A DNA stretch of 64,000 bases from Stereocaulon alpinum (taxonomy: Eukaryota; Ascomycota; Lecanoromycetes; Lecanorales; Stereocaulaceae): the NCBI GenBank assembly GCA_018257865.1, contig JAEUBA010000056.1:1-64000 (forward strand). The letters are read 5' to 3'. Within the stretch, counting starts at the first letter, position 1. Each line of letters begins with the position of its first letter. The notes beneath the pieces were generated by a model, which made no database searches, had not been told where the DNA came from, and saw only the letters and a program-made list of their open reading frames with translations. Both the position numbers and the translations under genes were made by a program. Positions 57,392 to 64,000 of this stretch are shown here, one piece after another.

Positions 57392-59170
57392 ATGGCGTTT
57401 CGACTCTGCAAGAAGCCCACCACGGGCCTTTTGAACCTGGCAAAGAAGCCAACGATCTCAGGCTTGCAGATCCGCACTTTCGCCAATGTGGAAACCAATA
57501 CCCCTCGTCAGGTCCCTCAGCCTAGGCAGAGGCAGACACCAGTGTCTCATGACACAGCCAACTTTACCATCAGAGTGCGTACTCTGGAACACGACTAGAT
57601 GGGATAAGAGGCACTGATCGTATTCGCAGAACGGACCTGTCTTCAATGGCAAATCCTTCGGTGCCAAATCCAATGTATCGGGCGAGGCGGTCTTCACTAC
57701 CTCCCTAGTCGGCTACCCTGAATCCTTGACAGATCCCTCCTACCGGGGACAGATCTTGGTCTTCACCCAGCCACTGATCGGAAACTACGGCGTCCCATCA
57801 TCTGCTCGCGACGAGAACGGCCTCCTCCGCTACTTCGAGTCCCCAAACATACAAGCTGTGGGTGTGGTGGTAGCTGATGTGGCTGAGCAATATTCGCATT
57901 GGACTGCTGTGGAGTCTTTGAGTGAATGGTGCGCAAGAGAAGGGGTGCCAGCTATTTCAGGAGTTGATACTCGAGCTATTGTGACATACCTTCGCGAACA
58001 GGGATCTTCATTAGCCAAGATTACGGTTGGAGAGGAGTATGATGAAGAGCAGGATGAAGCCTTTGTCGATCCAGAACAAATAAATCTGGTAAGACTTTGT
58101 GATGAACCTTCGCTCAGGTTATATGCCAAGCAATTGCCAACGGTTTTCTAGGTTCGCAAGGTCTCCACCAAAGCTCCGTTCCATGTCAGCTCCGGCACCG
58201 GCGACATGCATGTTGCAGTCATCGATTGCGGTGTGAAAGAGAACATACTCAGGAGCCTGGTAGGCCGTGGTTGCAGTGTGACCTGCTTCCCATTTGACTA
58301 CCCGATCGAGAAGGTGGCACATCATTTCGATGGGGTGTTCAGTACGTCCCTCCAGCTCCCAATGCTCTTGGCAATGTATGTCTAATCACCCACGCCTTAC
58401 AGTCTCGAATGGTCCTGGTGATCCCACGCATTGCGTGGATACCGTTCAGAGCCTCCGCGCTATCATGAATTCCAGTCAGATTCCCATGTATGTCTTGAGT
58501 TTCAAGTTCTGGTAGTCGAAGGGATCTCACTAACTTGGTGTGTATAGTATGGGCATCTGTCTCGGCCACCAGCTGGTAGCCCTTGCCGCGGGCGCCAAGA
58601 CTATCAAGTTGAAATATGGAAACCGTGCTCACAATATTCCTGCTGTAAGTTCTAGTTTTCCTAACCTTAGCCTTGCAAACATCCGAATCCCAAATGGAAG
58701 GAAAGTCTGGGAACATTGTTTTCAACTTTGCTCTGCAAGATACAACATAGCTGACAGTGTTGTAGCTCGATTTGACGACTGGACGCTGTCATATAACCAG
58801 CCAGAATCATGGCTATGCCGTCGATGCTCAGACACTGCCTAGCGACTGGAAGGAGTACTTTATTAACTTGAACGACTCTAGCAACGAAGGGATCATCCAT
58901 AAATCTCGTCCAATCTTTTCAACCCAATTCCATCCAGAAGCCCGCGGCGGTCCTCTCGACTCCTCTTATTTGTTTGATGATTACCTGGTAAGTGTCGCAA
59001 GGTACAAGGAGAGCCAGGCTATCTTCCAGCCAGATAGGGACAACAAGCCAAGTCCGTTGCTCAAGGACCTTTTGGCGAAGGAGAGGGTAGGGGTTGCGCC
59101 AACTTTGGGAATGGAGAACATGGCAAGGGCTAATGGAGAGGCGACTGCTCAAGCTGCGCGTGCTGCTTGA
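57392..59170 (+). CDS. CPA1: Carbamoyl-phosphate synthase, arginine-specific, small (glutaminase) subunit
   Basis: Releases ammonia from glutamine for the large subunit, the first step of arginine synthesis, in mitochondria. Six exons, 57392-57574, 57630-58088, 58152-58341, 58403-58487, 58548-58644 and 58766-59170, give 472 residues. The N-terminus [14 protein letters not shown] with TFANVE looks like a mitochondrial presequence. Family blocks are [30 protein letters not shown] and [10 protein letters not shown]. The class I glutaminase triad lies in [11 protein letters not shown] (Cys) and [12 protein letters not shown] (His, Glu); SNGPGDP is the oxyanion region. An attenuator uORF precedes it, marking it as the arginine-pathway form and not the pyrimidine one. 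Several short exons (85 and 97 nt) carry the active-site region. Confidence 0.96.
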
Positions 59171-59494
59171 GTCGACTTATAAAAGGTTGATATGGATTGA
59201 GTGAAGCTTCAAATTGCTAGTCGTGTTTTCTCTTTAGGGCTAATGATCCAATATATCCGTTCTATTGATCCACAGAAGTCATTTCCATCGTAGATATCCC
59301 CAGACTAGGATCGGCCTGGATCTAAATATTTATGTGTGGTTGCAAGCTAAGTGTCCGGAGTTTAAGGTAGTCAAGGTGAGTACCTTAACTTGAACCGAGG
59401 CGCCATATCCATTCACAGCTCCATCCATCCTTCATCGTCCACCTCACAAAGCTTTCTCCCCTACCATCACTCCTCACCATCTCCAACAGCTACA
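59171..59494. other. Intergenic, nothing recognised
   Basis: 3' flank of CPA1 and short 5' leader of the crotonase gene. Confidence 0.6.
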
Positions 59495-60397
59495 ATGCCT
59501 CCGATTCCGCCCCTCTTCGTCCTTCCGATCACCCCTGCCGGTTGCATAACGTGCACGCAACCCTCGGCACGGGTCTATCTTCTAACATTTGACTCCCCAC
59601 CTGATAACCGCATGATCCCCACCTTCTGCACTACACTCCTGCTCGCTCTCGAAATCCTAGATCACAGATTTCCAAAAGGCGTAGTCATCACGACGTCAGG
59701 GATACAAAAATTCTACAGCAATGGATTGGACTATGATTCGGCTATCAAAACAAAAGGCTTCTTCGAGGACTATTTGTATCCGCTTTGGAGAAGACTATTA
59801 ACGTAAACCCATCCCCCCCAACTCCAAATTTGATGATCTTTGGACATTCATTGCCGATGCTGATCAATTGTCCACACGTCCAGCTACCCAATGCCCACAA
59901 TAGCCCTAATCCCCGGCCATGCCTTTGCGGCGGGATTTATGACAGCGATGATGCACGACTATCGCCTAATGAATCCCCACCGCGGTTATCTCTGCCTCAA
60001 CGAGCTCGACTTCGGCGCGCCTCTCACACCGCCCATGGCGTCCATCTTCAGACAAAAAGTGCCCAACCCCAACACCTTTCGAACGATGATTCTAGAGAGC
60101 AAGAGGTATGGAGCCCTGGAGGCGTTGAAGGAGGGGCTTCTGGATGGTCTTGGGGACGTGGGTATTGCGCTCGACTTTGTCAACGAGGGCCGATTGGTGG
60201 ATAGGGCTAGGAGTGGGGTTTATGGACGGTTGAAACAGGAGATGTGGAGGGAGACTGTGGGGCTGTTGGAGGGCTTGATGCAGGGAGAGGAGAGAGTGAG
60301 GAGGGAGTTGGAAGAGGGAGAAAGGAGAAAGAGCGAGGAGATGAGGAGGGTCGAAGCGTGGGAGGCGAAGACTATGACTGCGAAGTCTAAGTTATGA
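59495..60397 (+). CDS. Peroxisomal enoyl-CoA hydratase/isomerase family protein (crotonase fold)
   Basis: Probable delta3-delta2-enoyl-CoA isomerase acting in peroxisomal oxidation of unsaturated fatty acids. Two exons, 59495-59802 and 59884-60397, give 273 residues. The fold is shown by LTFDSPPDNRMI, the first oxyanion segment KFYSNGLDYD, and the second, MPTIALIPGHAFAAGFMTAM followed by HDYRLMNPHRGYLCLNELDF. The protein ends AKSKL, a canonical PTS1 peroxisomal signal. The 81-nt intron joins WRRLLT-YPMPTIAL, as in fungal and plant ECI-type relatives. The C-terminal 70 residues are a charged helix (EERVRRELEEGERRKSEE). Hydratase activity is less likely because the catalytic Glu pair is not evident. 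Confidence 0.87.
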
Positions 60398-60961
60398 GGT
60401 CGAGGAATCTAGTGTCAACGGCGCTTCAGCACCGCCTCGCACCCTATATCACTAGGGCATATGAGTGTAAAGAAGCTGATACGGCAGTCAGGCGGTATCG
60501 CCAATGCACTCCTTCCTAATCCGTCACGCCAGCTTCATGATGATAAAGCTCCAACTGCAGCCCCTACACCATATACGCCCTTCGTCTCTTGATGCTACAG
60601 ACGACGCCGAGCTGCCAATCCTTTCAGAACACCAGCCCAATGATGGAGCCTTTACCACACATCAAAATCCATGTTGCCATGCCGTCCGACATCGGTGCAC
60701 ACTAACGGGAACGGTCGAATGGCTCTTAACGCTACCATGCCGTGTCTTCGAAGTCAATGACGGTACCTTGCACTATTGGGCGATCGCTCACTGACTTATT
60801 CTTCATGGAACATACTCGCTTGGTATTGACGTCTCAGTCAGCCTCTTGTTCTACATGATGATGCTCTTCACGAGTACATAAAAAGCACTGCGATTTCGAA
60901 AACACTAGGAGAAATGTCATAACGTACTGAAGGACGCTCTGTTCTTCCATTCCAGATCGCA
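60398..60961. other. Intergenic, nothing recognised
   Basis: One plus-strand frame at 60504-60794 has no family resemblance. No repeat or RNA gene seen. Confidence 0.6.
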
Positions 60962-61807
60962 ATGGCTCTCTCCACCCAGCCTGAGTCTGATCCACCACCT
61001 ACTTCAACTACGTCCACCTCCCCTCCCAACTCCTCGATACGAACTCCAGACCTCCCACCCAACCTATCCACCCACACGCAACTCCACTCGCCGACCTCCC
61101 TCAACGCCTCTCCCCACCTACCCGCCCTCTTCAAACTAATAAACAAATGCTTCGACATAAGTCACAACCCCCCAGGCCACTCCTACCTCCCACCATCATC
61201 GACCGCCCGCCTCCGAAAACCCGAGCAACTAGCAGCAGAAATCGGACCCAACGGCTTCACATTCATAATGCTTACCGAAAACACCGATGCCAAACCCAAC
61301 GAATCCGCATCAAGAGATAGTAAGGGCGGTGAACGCGAAGCGTTAGAAGAGACCGTAATAGCAACAGCAAGCGCAAAACCCTTCACCCTCCCCCAATCCC
61401 CCGCATCACCCTCACCCTCAACCCCCGAAGCAATCTTCAAGCGCCAACCAGGCACACATACACACCTCGAACCTTACGCCCACCTCCCGAAATGGGAAAT
61501 CCTAGTCATGGTCGTCGATCCCGCGCTTCAAGGCCGCGGTATAGCAGGCCACCTTATGAATGTGACAGTCGAGGAAATCAAAAAGCGCGTGCGCAACGCT
61601 GCTTCCCGGAATGGCGGTGGAGAGCAAGAGGTTGTGGGGGGGAAGGGACGGGTTATGCTGCTGCTTTCTACGATGCAGGAGGTTAATGAGGGGTATTATG
61701 TTAGGAGGGGGTGGAGTAGTACGGGTGTTCGGAGGTTTAGACCTGGGGTGTTGGGGAGTCGGGATGGGTTTGGGGTTGTGGAGATGGGGAGGTGCGTTGA
61801 GGTATGA
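60962..61807 (+). CDS. GNAT-family N-acetyltransferase
   Basis: Intronless, 281 residues, start ATG 60962. The acetyl-CoA-binding motif A is WEILVMVVDPALQGRGIAGHLM (QGRGIA pyrophosphate loop). The later VMLLLSTMQEVNEGYYVRRGW matches motif B, where a Tyr before the RRGW turn is the usual general acid. The N-terminal 45 residues are Ser/Thr/Pro-rich and probably disordered. A Pro/Ser insertion (FTLPQSPASPSPSTPEA) lies between the strands ahead of motif A. The substrate may be a small molecule or a protein and cannot be told. Confidence 0.85.
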   Translation: MALSTQPESDPPPTSTTSTSPPNSSIRTPDLPPNLSTHTQLHSPTSLNASPHLPALFKLINKCFDISHNPPGHSYLPPSSTARLRKPEQLAAEIGPNGFTFIMLTENTDAKPNESASRDSKGGEREALEETVIATASAKPFTLPQSPASPSPSTPEAIFKRQPGTHTHLEPYAHLPKWEILVMVVDPALQGRGIAGHLMNVTVEEIKKRVRNAASRNGGGEQEVVGGKGRVMLLLSTMQEVNEGYYVRRGWSSTGVRRFRPGVLGSRDGFGVVEMGRCVEV

Positions 61808-62175
61808 TGCGTTATGAGATGTCATTGTGTTGGGGGGGAGGGGCAGGGGGAGGGAAGTGGTGTAGTGGTTGTTGTGGGTATTGCTGTCAAGATACGATAT
61901 CGTGGTTGTACTAGATAGAGCCATATAGGTAGACATTAGGATACATTCATATAACAGGCTTTTTCCGAAAATCAGAAATAAAAAAAATAAAAAATTTCGC
62001 TCACGATACCATCCTGCATGCTCTTTACGAACCTCGTACAACGCCGTCGCCGTCACAGATTGAGAAAAGTAGGCCTATAGAATACATATAGCGGGAATTG
62101 TAGATGGAAAGATATCATGCCAAATGTACACCCTCCAAAAAAAACCCCCCCAAACCCTCCACGTAACCATAACAA
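61808..62175. other. Convergent intergenic region, low complexity
   Basis: Contains A-rich and C-rich homopolymer runs (for example near 61980 and 62138-62150). No gene seen. Confidence 0.6.
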
Positions 62176-63993
62176 TCAAACAGCCACCCCCCTCCTCTTC
62201 CCCCAAATCCCCTTCAACCCCTTCGTAGTACCCACTCGCCCATCATCCCTCCCCCTCCCGCTCCTATCTCCATCTCCAAGAAACTGCCTATCCCGCCCCT
62301 TGTTAACCTGCATCGGTCTCGGATAAACAGCCGCATCGACCTCCTTTTGATAGCTTGGTCCGCGAATCATAGGCGGTGGTGGTTTGTGGAGTTTGCTTTC
62401 TCTGTCTCTGTCTCTGTCGCGGCGAGAGGTGGTGGAGGCGTTGCTGTTGCCGCGGGCGCGGTGGGGCAGGGAGGAGGGGGGGTCTTGGGGTTGGTTTTGT
62501 TGTTGTTGTTGTTGGCGGGATTGGGAACGGGTTTTGGGGTTTTTAAGGGAGGTTTTGGAGGTTTCGGAGTCGGTGCGTTGTTGGTGGATGAGGTGTTTTT
62601 CGGGGGAATTGTTGGAGGAGTCGCGGAGGTGGGTTTGGGAGTGGGAGGCTGAGGGTTGGATTTGTGAGTCGCGGTAGCGGTGGAGGGTGCGTTCCATGCT
62701 TGAGTTGCGGAGGATGGGGGCGGAGATGGATTCTTTTTTTACGTGGCCTGGTTGTTGGTGTGGTTGATAGGGGGCGGGATAGGAGGCGTCTGGTCTTGGT
62801 GTTTTCTCTTTCTTGCGGCCGCGTGTACCGGCTTTCATTAGTTGCCCGATATGGGTTTTTGTTTCTCTGTATTGGTCTAGGCCTGGTAGTGCTGGTAAAG
62901 GGCGGTTGAGGTTGGGTTCGCCGTTCTTTCGTAGTTTGTTCGGTTGATCGCCTTCAGGTCTTGCGCTGCGGAAAGAACTCCAACTACCTCGTCGTCGCAG
63001 GCCTCCTCCCTTCCACCAGCCATTGCCGCTATGTCTGCTCATGCTACTACTTCGCGATTCCGATCTGGACATGCCAGATGCGGAGGACCTGCCTGAACGC
63101 ATGCTGTCTTGGCTTGCGCGAGGTCGCAGATAATTGTTGATGCTGCTCGTGATGCTTCCTGCTAGGCTACCTGCTCTACTCAAGGGTCGATCATCTTCAG
63201 TGTCGCTATCCTGTCTTGACTTTCTCGATCTCTTGGATGCTCGACTTGTATTTCTTGCTGCTCGTCCACTCTTTTGGTATTTCTCTTCTGCTATTCGCAA
63301 AGCGATTTTATGGGCCTCCCATGCTTTTGCTTGAGGAGAGAGCTCCTCTTCTTGAGATGATGAGTTATTTGACGGGCGTCTCATATATTCCATTCTCTTA
63401 TCTTCACCAGGCGTGATGATTGCCGAGGTCATTGCTGTAGATGTTGGACGGCCGTGGTTATCGTACTCGGTATTCGACCGCGTAGTTGACTTGCTAGATC
63501 CTTCCGACTGCTCGCTGTAATCCATACGCGTTCCTGAAGAAGACTCTGGTCGAACATTCTCAGCGTCACGGTTTGCTCGGAAAGCAGGGTGATCCGCATC
63601 CTTGGGCCTCGACCGAGAATTCTGTACAATGGTCGCATGGACTGGGGGGAGGTATTCTACCGCAGTAGCGCTTCTCGTCTGTGAACGACTCTTAGGGCTG
63701 GCAGAGTCTACTTCTTTACGCTTGCCCAGTGCCTTGCTAGACATCTTTGTGTGCGTAGGCTCGATAGGTTCCATCTTAGGGCTATAGGTATCTGATGGTT
63801 GTCGTTTGCCGGCCAAGAGGTCAAAATTTGCAGGAACGTGTACTTGTTTGGGAACGTAGGTCTGCGGCTCAGGGTTAGGCCCGAACAAGGGACCATTCTC
63901 TGTGGGCCGGCGTGCGGAGTGTCGTTGGGGTTGCACCTTCCCAGACTGGTCCTTCTGCGGGTCTTCTCTTCGGAGCATCGCCGACTTGCCCAT
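62176..63993 (-). CDS. Long disordered Ser/Arg/Gln-rich protein, possibly incomplete at the window edge
   Basis: The open frame from ATG 63993 to the stop at 62176 gives 605 residues and stays open to the last bases of the window, so the true start and earlier exons may lie outside. Composition is dominated by Ser, Arg, Lys, Pro and Gln, with a six-Gln run (RQQQQQQN), RDRDRDRE, and basic stretches such as SKRSRKSRQDSDTEDDR. A short predicted helix (QAKAWEAHKIALRIAEEKYQ) is the only ordered-looking part. The C-terminus GLKGIWGKRRGVAV is basic. No domain recognised; the function is unknown. Confidence 0.65.
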   Translation of the reverse strand: MGKSAMLRREDPQKDQSGKVQPQRHSARRPTENGPLFGPNPEPQTYVPKQVHVPANFDLLAGKRQPSDTYSPKMEPIEPTHTKMSSKALGKRKEVDSASPKSRSQTRSATAVEYLPPVHATIVQNSRSRPKDADHPAFRANRDAENVRPESSSGTRMDYSEQSEGSSKSTTRSNTEYDNHGRPTSTAMTSAIITPGEDKRMEYMRRPSNNSSSQEEELSPQAKAWEAHKIALRIAEEKYQKSGRAARNTSRASKRSRKSRQDSDTEDDRPLSRAGSLAGSITSSINNYLRPRASQDSMRSGRSSASGMSRSESRSSSMSRHSGNGWWKGGGLRRRGSWSSFRSARPEGDQPNKLRKNGEPNLNRPLPALPGLDQYRETKTHIGQLMKAGTRGRKKEKTPRPDASYPAPYQPHQQPGHVKKESISAPILRNSSMERTLHRYRDSQIQPSASHSQTHLRDSSNNSPEKHLIHQQRTDSETSKTSLKNPKTRSQSRQQQQQQNQPQDPPSSLPHRARGNSNASTTSRRDRDRDRESKLHKPPPPMIRGPSYQKEVDAAVYPRPMQVNKGRDRQFLGDGDRSGRGRDDGRVGTTKGLKGIWGKRRGVAV

Positions 63994-64000
63994 TCGGATA

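Noticed and set aside
1..64000. tRNA, rRNA and CRISPR features
   Set aside because: I scanned for T-loop motifs, rRNA-like stretches and regular spacer repeats and found none I could support; a covariance-model search would be decisive for tRNAs.

Overview
The window is a nuclear segment of a filamentous ascomycete (Pezizomycotina). Genes have short introns (about 50-110 nt, GT...CTRAY...AG), fungus-only families are present (fungal STAND/ankyrin proteins, rhodopsin-domain membrane proteins, fungal S41 peptidases, DUF4267), and the left end holds a transposon mutated in the way repeat-induced point mutation (RIP) does. I cannot name the species; Leotiomycetes or Dothideomycetes would fit. Exon joins below were made by eye from splice signals, reading phase and family similarity.

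Layout. 1-4.48 kb: AT-rich, stop-riddled relic of a Ty3/gypsy chromodomain retrotransposon, ending sharply about 260 bp before the first gene. 4.7-7.4 kb: vacuolar-type amino acid transporter, then mitochondrial ribosomal protein S16. 8.2-12.5 kb: NLR-like NACHT-ZZ-ankyrin protein. 13.2 kb: 107-bp fold-back element. 13.7-16.7 kb: secreted S41-type peptidase with a cysteine-rich tail. 18.8-20.2 kb: rhodopsin-domain membrane protein. 21.1-27.5 kb: secreted amidase, NAD(P)HX epimerase and a cytochrome P450. 29.0-30.0 kb: Ras-family GTPase RSR1 with a 10-nt micro-exon. 32.1-33.1 kb: alpha/beta hydrolase. 33.8-42.9 kb: two more ankyrin proteins flanking a single-pass wall/sensor-like protein. Three decayed genes lie at 20.4, 30.9 and 37.5 kb.

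43-64 kb is a conserved housekeeping block: ETF beta subunit, a CCCH zinc-finger protein, a Rossmann-fold epimerase, THO complex subunit Tho2, arginine-specific carbamoyl-phosphate synthase small subunit preceded by its arginine attenuator peptide uORF, a peroxisomal crotonase ending in SKL, a GNAT acetyltransferase, and a long disordered protein at the right edge.

No operon-like or biosynthetic-cluster logic joins the genes. The most notable items are the attenuator uORF spread over three exons with a 13-nt middle exon, three ankyrin genes with different STAND-type N-termini in about 35 kb, the ZZ finger inside the NACHT module, the RSR1 micro-exon, and the fold-back element.
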